NCBI GenBank assembly: GCA_002410925.1
Contig: DHPR01000033.1
Location: 124,001-188,000 of the forward strand
Source: UBA5359 sp002410925 [NCBI: bacterium UBP13_UBA5359]
Lineage (GTDB): Bacteria; UBP13; UBA5359
DNA: 64,000 bases
Direction of reading: 5' to 3'
Below the pieces are notes generated by a model that was not told the origin of the DNA, did no database searches, and saw only the letters and a program-made list of their open reading frames with translations. Of the stretch, positions 25,235 through 34,076 are shown piece after piece (within the stretch, counting starts at the first letter, position 1; the number at the start of each line of letters is the position of its first letter). The position numbers and the translations under genes are program-made.

Positions 25235-26272
25235 TCAAAGGCTCTCGTTGCAACCGATAACAACTCCCGGATCAAGATAACGAGCAGGCCTGATATGGGT
25301 GTAGGAACCGATAATGGCTCTGTTAAGAACGGCCCCTTCTCCGACAACTACCTTCTCCCACAGGATGCTCTCCTTAAGGGAGCTGTGACTGCCGATTATG
25401 CTGCCGCGTCCAATAAATACGTTAGGGCCCAGATCCACTCCATCCATTATTTTGGCGCCATTCCCGATATACGCGGGGGCAATAATCCTGGCCGTAGGAT
25501 TAATAACCGCATTCTCACCGATAATAATATCATTGCCCACGCCAAAGTTCAGGCCATCGATGCATATGCGCCTGGCGGCTATATCACGATGAGCCTGATA
25601 ATATTTATCCGGATTGCCGATATCAAGCCAGTATGCCTCTTCAAAATAACCGTACATCGGCTGTCCGTCAGCGAGCAGATCGGGGTAGACCTTTCGCTCC
25701 AGGGAATATTCGATTTCCGGAGGAATATAATCCAATATTTCCGGTTCAAAGATATACGTACCGGCATTGATATAATGCGATGTTACAGCATCCGGTGCCG
25801 GTTTCTCGGTAAAGCGCTCTATCCTGCCACTGCTGCCGATATCTATAACGCCATAAGCTGTAGGGTCCTCCACATACGCCAGGCTTATTGTCGCTACCGA
25901 ATCTCTCTGTCTATGAAAATCAACCATTCTATCGAGATCTAAATCCGTTAAAACATCTCCGTTAAATACCATGAATCTTTCGTTAAAATGTGAAGCGGCA
26001 TTCTTGACGGCGCCACCGGTTCCCAGTGGGTGCTCCTCTATAACATAATTCACCTTCATACCGAAATTATCTTCGGATTCAATATAATTTCTCAACATAT
26101 TCGGCAGGTAGCACATGCTCATAACTACCTCCGTTATACCATAATTATGTAATCTTCGCAGCATATGGCCTATAAAGGGACGGTTAATAATTGGAACCAA
26201 TGGCTTGGGAAGAGTGTAAGTCAAAGGATATAGTCTTGTTCCTTTTCCTCCTACTAAAATCAACGCCTTCAT
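25235..26272 (-). CDS. sugar-1-phosphate nucleotidyltransferase (mannose-1-P guanylyltransferase-like)
   Basis: A 345-residue NDP-sugar pyrophosphorylase. The N-terminal catalytic domain has ALILVGGKGTRLYPLT (nucleotide loop), LPKPLVPI, EEHPLGTGGAV and FNGDVLTD (metal Asp). The C-terminal part forms hexapeptide left-handed beta-helix repeats (GENAVINPTARI, GNGAKIMDGVDLG, GRGSIIGSHSSL). This domain pair matches GDP-mannose pyrophosphorylase-like proteins; glucose-1-P thymidylyl- or uridylyltransferase cannot be excluded. The product would feed cell-surface glycan synthesis. ATG with GAGGAGATATG ribosome site. No partner sugar genes adjoin. Confidence 0.87.
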   Translation of the reverse strand: MKALILVGGKGTRLYPLTYTLPKPLVPIINRPFIGHMLRRLHNYGITEVVMSMCYLPNMLRNYIESEDNFGMKVNYVIEEHPLGTGGAVKNAASHFNERFMVFNGDVLTDLDLDRMVDFHRQRDSVATISLAYVEDPTAYGVIDIGSSGRIERFTEKPAPDAVTSHYINAGTYIFEPEILDYIPPEIEYSLERKVYPDLLADGQPMYGYFEEAYWLDIGNPDKYYQAHRDIAARRICIDGLNFGVGNDIIIGENAVINPTARIIAPAYIGNGAKIMDGVDLGPNVFIGRGSIIGSHSSLKESILWEKVVVGEGAVLNRAIIGSYTHIRPARYLDPGVVIGCNESL

Positions 26273-26393
26273 ATCATATCTCCTCGTCATTTCTCTCTGT
26301 GGCCTTGATTACAATACCCTTATTGCTTGCTTTCTAAACATAGCAAGCGTTGGCAATATGATATAGCGCATCGCGTCATAATCTCCTTAAGGC

Positions 26394-27665
26394 TTATCCT
26401 TGCGGTAGCAGCAATATATAGCCCTCTCCATTAACAGGCATGATACCCGGTATAGCCTGTATCAAGTCTTGCCAGGTATTGAGGCGAGCGGCCACTGCCG
26501 ATAGATCCCGCTCTGCCAGGTATGAAGGGAAGATAATTACATTGCGGCTTAAGTCAGCCAGGGCCACAAAGCGCAGCGTTGTTGTTGTTGACACACCAAG
26601 TATACTCTCCATAGCTTTATCTTTCCCTATGTGCCCAGTTTGAGGAATAAAGAGGCTCCAATTACCACTCCAAAGACCTGCATCAATCAGAACAAAGGCC
26701 TGCCTTGCGCCGGAAGCAGAGCGTAGCTCCAGAGAACGCCCGGATGAAGATATATCATCATTGTTTTTATTATCAGAATATCCAGCTCTTATAGATGATG
26801 GCGCAACAACCCTTAAGATTATTCTATCACGTTCCACTTTGATATCGGCAAAGGGCTGTTTTACGACTGCAAAGGCGGCAACAGCCTCACTCTTCATTGC
26901 TGATGGCGCAACCGGAGCAGCCGTCTCAGCCTTATATGGTAGAGACCTTCTTTCAGAAAGCCTGCCGTTTTCGGCTTCCGGAAGAGGAGGAGCTTTCCGA
27001 ACATGTGAAGCTTTATCATTATTGTCCGGAGATTCCTTTTCCGAATTCAAGCCAAGAGCATCCTGCTGCTCTATTAAGGTTGATGAACTTACCGTAGGAG
27101 ATATAGCTATATCTCCTACGGTATCCGCAGGAGAATTTTTCTCAATTTCAGGCAAAATATCATTCTCGGATTTTTCTCTTTTTGCATGTAAAGGGTTCTT
27201 TGCGGCAGCAATAATCTGCACGCGTTCATCTGTTATAGGCTTGTTTTTAGGTTGTTTTGCTTGAACGCCAATGCTATACTTCTCTTCTGAAGGCGCTTTC
27301 ACATACGGCCTATCCTGTACGCCGTGCATGGTGACAAGTGCCAGCAATACCATCAATGCCCCTGCTCCAGCCAGTTCAAACGGGCGTCGTGTGGCAGTAA
27401 TGCTGCGGAGCAAATTTTGCCACCGGGAATTGACTTTCTGCCGCTTTGCATCGATAAGCCCGGCATGAAGCCTGGAGGCAAATCCGGCAGGCAAATTCAC
27501 ACGGCGCAACCTCTGCAAATCTCTCCTGGTAATCGATATCTTTTTCAATCGCAGGCGGCAATCTGCGCAAGCGGCCAAGTGATGCTTGAAATTCTCTTTT
27601 TCTGTCGGGAGCAGCTCATCATCTATATAAGCCGATAAAAGCTCTTCACGATAACGGCACTTCAT
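26394..27665 (-). CDS. anti-sigma factor with zinc-finger domain
   Basis: A 423-residue membrane protein paired with the ECF sigma gene. The N-terminal anti-sigma zinc finger has HHLAACADC (H-x3-C-x2-C, about residues 29-37). One transmembrane helix (ELAGAGALMVLLALVTMHG) follows near residue 98. The remaining 300 residues are outside the membrane: a Lys/Ser/Pro-rich linker with little order, then a C-terminal domain (VVAPSSIRAGYSD; LNTWQDLIQAIPGIMPVNG) that I do not recognise. Its ATG overlaps the sigma stop (ATGA), the usual arrangement. A perfect 34-nt palindrome lies in the linker part of the gene and encodes TVGDIAISPTV. Confidence 0.82.
   Translation of the reverse strand: MKCRYREELLSAYIDDELLPTEKENFKHHLAACADCRLRLKKISITRRDLQRLRRVNLPAGFASRLHAGLIDAKRQKVNSRWQNLLRSITATRRPFELAGAGALMVLLALVTMHGVQDRPYVKAPSEEKYSIGVQAKQPKNKPITDERVQIIAAAKNPLHAKREKSENDILPEIEKNSPADTVGDIAISPTVSSSTLIEQQDALGLNSEKESPDNNDKASHVRKAPPLPEAENGRLSERRSLPYKAETAAPVAPSAMKSEAVAAFAVVKQPFADIKVERDRIILRVVAPSSIRAGYSDNKNNDDISSSGRSLELRSASGARQAFVLIDAGLWSGNWSLFIPQTGHIGKDKAMESILGVSTTTTLRFVALADLSRNVIIFPSYLAERDLSAVAARLNTWQDLIQAIPGIMPVNGEGYILLLPQG
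27090..27123. repeat. 34-nt perfect palindrome inside the anti-sigma gene
   Basis: Left arm 27090-27106 (TACCGTAGGAGATATAG) and right arm 27107-27123 are exact complements without a spacer. It lies in frame within the linker-coding part of the anti-sigma gene. Origin is not visible from this single copy. Confidence 0.85.
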
Positions 27666-28252
27666 TCTTCGGATCCCTCCGTATATTCGACGCTGCATAA
27701 GTCCGGGAAGTTCCGCCGGATAATGTGTTGCAGAGCTGTTCTACCGCGATGGATTCGTGATTTGACCGTACCGAGGGATATCCCCAGCAGTTGCGCTATC
27801 TCTTGATAGCTGCGATCCTGAATATCCCGCATAATCAGAATGGCTCTTTGCTCGGAAGGCAGTTTCAACAGAGCATTCTGAATATCATTCTGAAGAAGAT
27901 TGGTTTCTGCACACTCCGCCGGATTGCCGTTCGGATCCAAATCGCATCTATCGCCAATTATATCAAGTGGTACCGCAGATCTTCTGCTACGGCTACGCGC
28001 CATATCAATAACCGTATTGGAGATAATACGATAAAGCCAGGTGGAAAAAGCTGATCGCCCGTCAAATTTGGCTACTGATTTATAGGCTTTTATCATCGCT
28101 TCCTGAGCGATATCTTCAGCATCCGCATGGTTGCCGCACATACGATAAGCAATCTCATAAGCCTTCTGCATGTAAGGCGATATAAGCTCTTCAAAGGCAT
28201 CGGTATCACCGGAGCGACAACGCTCTATCAACTTTTTTTCACAGTTATCCAA
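27662..28252 (-). CDS. ECF-type RNA polymerase sigma factor
   Basis: A 196-residue sigma-70 family factor with region 2 (DAFEELISPYMQKAYEIAYRM, then DAEDIAQEAMIKAYKSVAKF, with the FSTWLYRIISNTVIDMARSR stretch) and region 4 (LPSEQRAILIMRDIQDRSYQ, QLLGISLGTVKSRIHRGR) but no region 3. It most resembles the SigW/RpoE-like group. The start is TTG 28252 with GGGGGA five bases upstream; the frame is open further but runs into the tRNA gene. The coupled anti-sigma gene downstream should hold it inactive at the membrane until an envelope signal. Confidence 0.93.
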   Translation of the reverse strand: MDNCEKKLIERCRSGDTDAFEELISPYMQKAYEIAYRMCGNHADAEDIAQEAMIKAYKSVAKFDGRSAFSTWLYRIISNTVIDMARSRSRRSAVPLDIIGDRCDLDPNGNPAECAETNLLQNDIQNALLKLPSEQRAILIMRDIQDRSYQEIAQLLGISLGTVKSRIHRGRTALQHIIRRNFPDLCSVEYTEGSEE

Positions 28253-28280
28253 ATAGCTTCCCCCATAATAATATACACTG

Positions 28281-28309
28281 ATTGTAACATTTGATAACTT
28301 TAAATCAAA
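28281..28309 (-). promoter_or_regulatory. sigma-A-type promoter for ECF sigma operon
   Basis: On the minus strand TTTGAT, 17 bases and TACAAT, ending about 29 bases before the TTG start. The short distance leaves just room for the ribosome site. Confidence 0.5.
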
Positions 28310-28419
28310 GGAGAAGGGCTTGAGTGATAGATAACCATCGTTATATCGTTTGTTTGTATCGATCGCGGCTTCGGAGGATGCTCGATAGAAAAGCAAAGAG
28401 AGCACGGATACTGCAAAAA

Positions 28420-28496
28420 TGGTCGGGGCGGCGGGATTTGAACCCACGACCTCACGGTCCCGAACCGTGCGCTCTACCAAGCTGAGCCACGCCCCG
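28420..28496 (-). tRNA. tRNA-Pro (CGG)
   Basis: A full cloverleaf of 77 nt with encoded CCA. Acceptor arms CGGGGCG/CGCCCCG, anticodon arm CACGG-TTCGGGA-CCGTG (anticodon CGG) and T arm with GTTCAAA. It reads CCG proline codons. A TTTTT run follows the CCA and may serve as the 3' end signal. Confidence 0.97.
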
Positions 28497-28574
28497 ATAA
28501 AAGACAGCCTGTATTTTACCACCTTTTTATAATTTTGGGAAGGGTGATGAATTCGTTTAAGGTTTTGGCTAAGC

Positions 28575-29963
28575 CTACACCGATATAAGCTTACCTTCCC
28601 GCTTGAGAATATCTCTGGCTGCCAGAACGCCGGATACGGATGCCTGAATCAGTCCTCTGGTCAACCCCGCTCCATCGCCTATGGCATAAAGACCGCTTAT
28701 CTCTGTTTCCAGCTTATCGGTTACCTTTAATTTGGAGGAGTAAAACTTTACCTCAGCTCCGTAAAGCAAAGTATGCCTGGAATACACACCCGGCGCCAGC
28801 ACATCCAGCGCCTGAAGCATCTCAATAATATCGGTCAGATAGCGATAAGGCAATACAAAGCTCAAATCTCCCGGAGAGGCGCTGGATAGAGATGGCTTTA
28901 TGATACTGCTGGCTATACGCTCCGGGGTAGAACGCCTGCCGTTGAGCAGATCTCCGAGCCGTTGAACTATAACGGTTCCTCCCAGCATGTTAGCCAGCCT
29001 GGCCATATATCGACCGTAATCAATAGGTTCATGAAAGGGCTCTGTAAAAGGAGTGCTGACTAAAAGTGCAAAATTGGTCTTGTCGCTCTTTTGATTGGCA
29101 TAGCTATGTCCGTTCACAGTTATGACACCGTTATTGTGCTCAGTCACCACTTCACCGTTGGGACAGACACAGAACGTACGTATCTGATCATCAAAACGCT
29201 TGCTGTAATAAAGGAGCTTCGGTTCATAAACTATATCCGTGATATGGCGCATGATCTCTGAAGGCAGCTCCACTCTGACGCCGATATCCACCGGATTATT
29301 GATAGTAATCAGGCGAAGTCTGGCAGCTTCTGATGCCAGCCATGAAGACCCTTCTCTGCCTGGCGCAGCCACCACGTACCTGCCTCTGTATTCACCACTG
29401 GATGTCGATACCCCGACAATGCGTCCATTCTCAACCAGCAGATGCTCAACAGCAGTCTCCATAGCCAGGGAGATCTTATTATCAAGATATTCGCGTATGC
29501 CCTTTAAAACGCGCCCACCGCCGTCACTTCCCATATGCCGAATACGGGCTGATACCAGCTTGAGCTCGGCCTTTACTGCCAGGCGGGCAATCCTGGCAAT
29601 ATCGTCATCATTGGTTCCGTAAGTGGTGGTTGGAGCGCCGTATTCCAGATAGAGACGATCAACATAATCAATCAAGCCTATTAACGTCTCTTCGGAAATA
29701 TATCTATCCAATTGTCCTCCTACGTCGGGAGAAAGAGTCAGCTTGCCATCGCTGAAGGCGCCTGCCCCTCCCCAGCCGCAGAGAAGTGAACATGGATCAC
29801 AAGCAACGCATGCTTTTGAAGGCCACCTGCCCGGGCATTTTCGCGCATCTATATCCAGGCCTTTATCAATCAGAAGTATCTTCAATCCATCCTGCTTGAC
29901 CATTTCCAGAGCCGCAAATATGCCGGCCGGACCAGCCCCTACGATAATGACGTCATATTGCAT
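28575..29963 (-). CDS. FAD-dependent dehydrogenase (COG2509 type)
   Basis: A 462-residue flavoprotein. The N-terminal FAD loop is DVIIVGAGPAGIFAALEM (residues 4-21). A cysteine-rich insert follows (KCPGRWPSKACVACDPCSLL, then CGWGGAGAFSDGKL, about residues 43-80), typical of the uncharacterised COG2509 dehydrogenases. The C-terminal FAD signature GLYAIGDGAGLTRGLIQA lies near residue 425. The Cys cluster may bind an iron-sulfur cluster or zinc; inferred. Substrate is unknown. ATG 29963 with AGGAGG six bases upstream. It is flanked by two proline tRNA genes on the same strand. Confidence 0.85.
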   Translation of the reverse strand: MQYDVIIVGAGPAGIFAALEMVKQDGLKILLIDKGLDIDARKCPGRWPSKACVACDPCSLLCGWGGAGAFSDGKLTLSPDVGGQLDRYISEETLIGLIDYVDRLYLEYGAPTTTYGTNDDDIARIARLAVKAELKLVSARIRHMGSDGGGRVLKGIREYLDNKISLAMETAVEHLLVENGRIVGVSTSSGEYRGRYVVAAPGREGSSWLASEAARLRLITINNPVDIGVRVELPSEIMRHITDIVYEPKLLYYSKRFDDQIRTFCVCPNGEVVTEHNNGVITVNGHSYANQKSDKTNFALLVSTPFTEPFHEPIDYGRYMARLANMLGGTVIVQRLGDLLNGRRSTPERIASSIIKPSLSSASPGDLSFVLPYRYLTDIIEMLQALDVLAPGVYSRHTLLYGAEVKFYSSKLKVTDKLETEISGLYAIGDGAGLTRGLIQASVSGVLAARDILKREGKLISV

Positions 29964-30016
29964 GGGTTTCCTCCTGCCGGATGTTAAGATAGTAATGTAA
30001 TAATCCACCCTTTATC

Positions 30017-30038
30017 TACCCTGCTGATCAGCAGGGTA
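30017..30038. repeat. 22-nt perfect palindrome upstream of FAD dehydrogenase
   Basis: TACCCTGCTGA followed by its exact complement, 54 bases before the dehydrogenase ATG and 120 bases after the tRNA-Pro(GGG) end. It could be an operator for the dehydrogenase or a stem at the tRNA 3' side. The remainder of 29964-30158 shows nothing recognised. Confidence 0.6.
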
Positions 30039-30158
30039 AACGAATATATTTATATAAAGCGAAGATAATTCAGAGCGTTAGGCATAAGAATTCAGCAGCC
30101 GCCAGATGCATAGCCGGATATAGATGAAAGCTATTTTGACTTCCGGCTTTAAATATTA

Positions 30159-30235
30159 TGGTCGGGGCGACTGGATTCGAACCAGCGGCCTCTTGAACCC
30201 CATTCAAGCGCGCTGCCAAGCTGCGCCACGCCCCG
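30159..30235 (-). tRNA. tRNA-Pro (GGG)
   Basis: A 77-nt cloverleaf with encoded CCA. Acceptor arms CGGGGCG/CGCCCCG, anticodon arm CTTGA-ATGGGGT-TCAAG (anticodon GGG) and T arm with GTTCGAA. It reads CCC and CCU codons. Acceptor and part of the D arm equal those of tRNA-Pro(CGG). Confidence 0.96.
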
Positions 30236-30299
30236 ATACGCAGCTTATTATATCAAATCAAACTCTCGTTGACAACAAGGATCAACACACAGATACCTA

Positions 30300-32363
30300 T
30301 TATAGGGTTTTACCGCTATTCTCAACATCAAGCAATCTGTAACGATATAACCGGAAGGAATTCTTTTTGGGCAGATGCACAGTAAGAGACCCTCTCTTTC
30401 CCAGAGCAACTTCCCGCTCTATCTCAGAATGCGAAAGGCATTGCCAATTAATTCTGCATCTATCCAGAAATTTCAGGGCAAATCGATATCTTTCTTTAGG
30501 ATTCGATCCCCGGTAAATTACAACAAAGCCGGACCCTGTCGATAGATCATGTGATTGAAAGCCTGACCAGGAAGATTCGTCGGGTTTTTGGCCGACAGGG
30601 AAGATGTCGCCTGCAAATATTTCACTTCTATATTGCTTATGAAGAGCCATTACCCGGCCGATGGCTGTCCTGGTCTCGGGAGAGCATTCCGACGGGTTGC
30701 CCCAGAAAAGCGGATTGGCAAAAAGAGATAAGGCTGTCACATATTCTTGGGAAAAGTCTTCCGGATAAGTGCTTTCGACATAGCTTTCCGCTCTGGCCTT
30801 AGCAATATCCGGAAACTCTACTTGCAGGCGTTGAGTAGGAATATAGCGGCTTAGTGACCACAGGTTAGCCAAAGTGCGCCAGGGAAAATATTGCGTTGCC
30901 GCTTGACGATCCTGGTATCGGTTTTCAAGAAAGATGTTGCCGTATTCATGAAACATAAAGTAACCGGGACGCATCCCATTTGTGGTATCCAGATTAAAAT
31001 AGATCTCTCCGTTTGAACGTTGGCGCAAAGTAAAGAAGAGCTTGCGTAAGTTCTCTTCTGCTTCACGACTGTTGATAAACATGGCATCTATCTTGAAGAT
31101 ACGAATTCCATATTTTTTATATAAATCGAAGAGCAGGTCTGCCTGCGCAGCCCAATCGCGATAACGCTTATTGAATGATGGTGCAAACCATAGGCATAGT
31201 TCAGTCCGATTTCTTCTAGCAGCAGAGGAAATTACGCTAAAGCCCTCCGGGAATATATCCTGGCGTATATCCCAGGCCTCTTTGCCAAGGGGCCTGTTTT
31301 TCAGACTCAGCTCAGCCAGGCCTCGGCACTCCTGCCAACCATCGTCAACCTGGTAACGCTCTATACCCATTTCACCGCAGGCTTGTAACTCTTTCTCTAT
31401 ATATCTGTCTCTCACATTTTCATACCAGCGTGCGCCGTTACCGCCCCATGGGTTGGCCATTATCATGGCATTCTTCTCTATATCCATTTTAAAGCGTTGA
31501 TTGAAGTAGCGCCGAAGTTCCAGATACCCTTGATCCATATTCTCTCGAAAGCATCCTGTTACATGGAGATAGCTGGTAAAAGCATTCTGATCAAACTCAC
31601 TGGGCAGAATTCCCCAGCCACAGCTTTTAACGGTATTTCCCTGCAGAATAAAATCCCCCTTTCCTTCTCGCCTTCTCTCAGAGCTGGAAGGGGCCTCCTG
31701 TAAGATAAATAATCCTGCATTGCTATTCGTCTCCTGAATAAAAAGAAGATTGCCTTGGAGCGACCGTCTGCCGGCATCCTTTTTGCAAATAAAATCGGTT
31801 TCCTTCACTAAATGATTGGAGTAATCTGTCCGGCCGTTGAATCTGACACACCGCATACGATACTGCTCATTCCTAAGTCGCAGAATATCTACGGCATTTT
31901 CCATGCTGCGAAAGCTGATCTCAGATTCATGCTTTTCTATCAGATTATAGCCGTTTGGGCATACAGGCGTTTGTATCACAATTCGGGTAGCGATGGCGGC
32001 AACTCCGGGATAGATAAAATACTCCCGGTTCAATTTCAACTCCTGTACTGCATCATAAAAAGATAAAGTCACCTTCAGAGAGTCATGCTGATATAGATCG
32101 CCGGAAATAATTTCGCTCTCAACCCCCTTGCATTGCAAACGTACCGGTTGGCAATCATAGCTCTCCAGCAAGGCGGTATAAAAGAAATCATGTTCCTCTT
32201 CCAACGGTATTGTCCACTCTTTATTGCTCTCTTTGTGCTGAAAAGATATCGTGCGGCAAAAGCCGTTTTTAACAGAGATTATGCGTAAGATCTCTTTATT
32301 CTCTATTCGGATAACATCATCTTTCCAGCTTGCCTGGCAATCTTTGAATTGTGAACAATTCAT
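30300..32363 (-). CDS. GH36-type alpha-galactosidase
   Basis: A 687-residue glycoside hydrolase. The first 300 residues form a beta-sandwich of the kind preceding the GH36 (beta/alpha)8 barrel. In the barrel are MANPWGGNGARWYENV, GIERYQVDDGWQECRG (typical GH36/GH27 region) and GIRIFKIDAMFINS, where the Asp is the expected nucleophile. A C-terminal beta-domain follows. No signal peptide is seen, so it probably acts in the cytoplasm on imported oligosaccharides. The exact sugar (alpha-galactoside or alpha-N-acetylgalactosaminide) is not certain, as the barrel is divergent. ATG with GAGG upstream; 33 bases after gpsA would end on this strand no sugar transporter is seen. Confidence 0.75.
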   Translation of the reverse strand: MNCSQFKDCQASWKDDVIRIENKEILRIISVKNGFCRTISFQHKESNKEWTIPLEEEHDFFYTALLESYDCQPVRLQCKGVESEIISGDLYQHDSLKVTLSFYDAVQELKLNREYFIYPGVAAIATRIVIQTPVCPNGYNLIEKHESEISFRSMENAVDILRLRNEQYRMRCVRFNGRTDYSNHLVKETDFICKKDAGRRSLQGNLLFIQETNSNAGLFILQEAPSSSERRREGKGDFILQGNTVKSCGWGILPSEFDQNAFTSYLHVTGCFRENMDQGYLELRRYFNQRFKMDIEKNAMIMANPWGGNGARWYENVRDRYIEKELQACGEMGIERYQVDDGWQECRGLAELSLKNRPLGKEAWDIRQDIFPEGFSVISSAARRNRTELCLWFAPSFNKRYRDWAAQADLLFDLYKKYGIRIFKIDAMFINSREAEENLRKLFFTLRQRSNGEIYFNLDTTNGMRPGYFMFHEYGNIFLENRYQDRQAATQYFPWRTLANLWSLSRYIPTQRLQVEFPDIAKARAESYVESTYPEDFSQEYVTALSLFANPLFWGNPSECSPETRTAIGRVMALHKQYRSEIFAGDIFPVGQKPDESSWSGFQSHDLSTGSGFVVIYRGSNPKERYRFALKFLDRCRINWQCLSHSEIEREVALGKRGSLTVHLPKKNSFRLYRYRLLDVENSGKTL

Positions 32364-32396
32364 GTTAACAACCTCGAATCAAAAATATTTGTTGTA

Positions 32397-33398
32397 TCAG
32401 CGGATCTCCGGTTTAGGCTGTCGCATCATCAGAGCGGGCACCACCCGGTAGGGGTCCTTCCCCTCGTAGAGGACGGCATGGATTTCTGCTGTTACCGGCA
32501 TCTCTATGCCCATTCTGAGCGCCAGCAGATGCGTTGCTCTGGCAGTAGGCATGCCTTCCACTACCATATGCGTCTTGCTGAGCGTTCCGGCCACTTCATC
32601 ACCCTTGCCTATTGCCTCACCGAAACATCTGTTACGGCTGTGGCGGCTCATAGAGGTAACCATCAGATCTCCTAAACCTGAGAGCCCGTAAAAGGTTTCC
32701 TGACATGCTCCAAGAGCCTTACCCATACGCACCATCTCTACCAGGCATCTTGTCAGCAGAGCCGCCCTGGTGTTATCACCAAATCCCAAACCATCGCTCA
32801 TGCCGGCCCCAATAGCCATAATATTTTTAAGAGCTCCTCCCAGCTCCACTCCAATCAGATCATCGTTGGTATAGACTCTGAAATAATCGGTCATCAAGAT
32901 ATGCTGTGCCTTGAGAGATGCTTCCGGTGGTCCGGCAATGACGCTGGCTGTCGGTATACGACGCACCACCTCTCTGGATATGTTGGGTCCGGAAAGAGCT
33001 GTCACTCTGGAAGGATTTCCCAGAATATCAACCAAAATTTCCGTCATTCTAAGGCCAGTGTCTACCTCTATTCCTTTAGTGGCGCTGACTATTACGGATT
33101 CCATGTTCAAAAATGGTAAAATTTGATGAGCAATTGCTCGCATTGATGATGAGGGAACGGCAATAATTACCAGAGGTGCCTTTTCAAGTGCCCAGGCTAT
33201 ATCGGAGGTCGGCCTCAAATTCTCCGGAAAGAGAGAGCCCGGGAGATAAAGCTTGTTCTCTTCAGCATGTTTCATCTCTTCGGCATGCTCCAGCCTTCTT
33301 GCCCAGAGTTTAACCGCATAGCCGCTTGAGGCCAGCATCAATGCCAATGTTGTGCCCCAGCTGCCTGCTCCTATTACACATACTTCTGCCTTACTCAT
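32397..33398 (-). CDS. gpsA: glycerol-3-phosphate dehydrogenase [NAD(P)+]
   Basis: Makes sn-glycerol-3-phosphate from DHAP for phospholipids. The 333-residue product has the Rossmann loop VIGAGSWGTTLA (8-19), the active-site segment LSGPNISREVV near residue 142, ELGGALKNIMAIGAG (catalytic Lys) near 188, and FYGLSGLGDLMVT near 245. It follows plsY, whose acyltransferase uses the product, so both act in phosphatidic acid synthesis. Typical length and start. Confidence 0.96.
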   Translation of the reverse strand: MSKAEVCVIGAGSWGTTLALMLASSGYAVKLWARRLEHAEEMKHAEENKLYLPGSLFPENLRPTSDIAWALEKAPLVIIAVPSSSMRAIAHQILPFLNMESVIVSATKGIEVDTGLRMTEILVDILGNPSRVTALSGPNISREVVRRIPTASVIAGPPEASLKAQHILMTDYFRVYTNDDLIGVELGGALKNIMAIGAGMSDGLGFGDNTRAALLTRCLVEMVRMGKALGACQETFYGLSGLGDLMVTSMSRHSRNRCFGEAIGKGDEVAGTLSKTHMVVEGMPTARATHLLALRMGIEMPVTAEIHAVLYEGKDPYRVVPALMMRQPKPEIR

Positions 33399-33448
33399 AC
33401 TCTCTCATCCAATGCCTTTAATTCAGTCGGAGAAATCGTCGCATGAAA

Positions 33449-34075
33449 TCAACAACCGTCGCTCTCAGATTGCTCAACCGGCAACGTTACCCGTTTACCA
33501 AAGCGGTTCTCTGTTCCCGCCAAGAGGCGCCGTATATTCTCCTTGTGTCGCAACACTGCCCACAAGGAAGCAAATACTCCAAAGGCCAGCACGGGCTTCT
33601 GGCAGTGAAAATATACCATAATCAACGGAAGAGAGAGAGCTGCCGTCACGGATGCCAGAGATACGTAGCGGCTTACAGTCAGCACAAGCAGCCAGATAAC
33701 GGCGCATGCCCCGGCAACGGCGGGCGATAAGCCCAATAATACTCCCAGAGTAGTAGATATGCCTTTCCCGCCTCTAAAGCCCAGCCAGATGGAACGATTA
33801 TGTCCCAGCAGTGCAGCCGTACCGGCTAGAACAGAGAGCGGAGATCCTCCCACTTGCAGGCCGATGATTGCCGGTATCCATCCTTTGGCCGCATCCAGCA
33901 GCATAGCTGTAATACCGCACGGATATCCCAGAAGACGCAGCGCATTGGTAGCGCCGATATTGCCACTGCCATGGCGCCTGATATCTATGCCGCGTACCGC
34001 CATGCCTATAAGCAATCCGAAGGGAATAGATCCTATTAAATAAGATATCGTAATAATAATAATCGTCTTATACAT
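33449..34075 (-). CDS. plsY: acyl-phosphate:glycerol-3-phosphate acyltransferase
   Basis: A 208-residue integral membrane enzyme that acylates glycerol-3-phosphate with acyl-phosphate. Its three conserved cytoplasmic motifs are present: GSGNIGATNALR (near 37), GHNRSIWLGFRGGKGISTTLG (near 93) and a later HKENIRRLLAGTEN (near 176) with the typical end. The start is ATG 34075; a GTG at 34084 overlapping the der stop is possible. It lies between der and gpsA, an order well known in Clostridia. Confidence 0.95.
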   Translation of the reverse strand: MYKTIIIITISYLIGSIPFGLLIGMAVRGIDIRRHGSGNIGATNALRLLGYPCGITAMLLDAAKGWIPAIIGLQVGGSPLSVLAGTAALLGHNRSIWLGFRGGKGISTTLGVLLGLSPAVAGACAVIWLLVLTVSRYVSLASVTAALSLPLIMVYFHCQKPVLAFGVFASLWAVLRHKENIRRLLAGTENRFGKRVTLPVEQSESDGC

Positions 34076-34076
34076 T

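Noticed and set aside
27662-28522. A longer sigma-factor frame reaching to 28522
   Set aside because: The extra N-terminal part is read through the tRNA-Pro gene and has no sigma similarity; TTG 28252 with GGGGGA upstream is the start.
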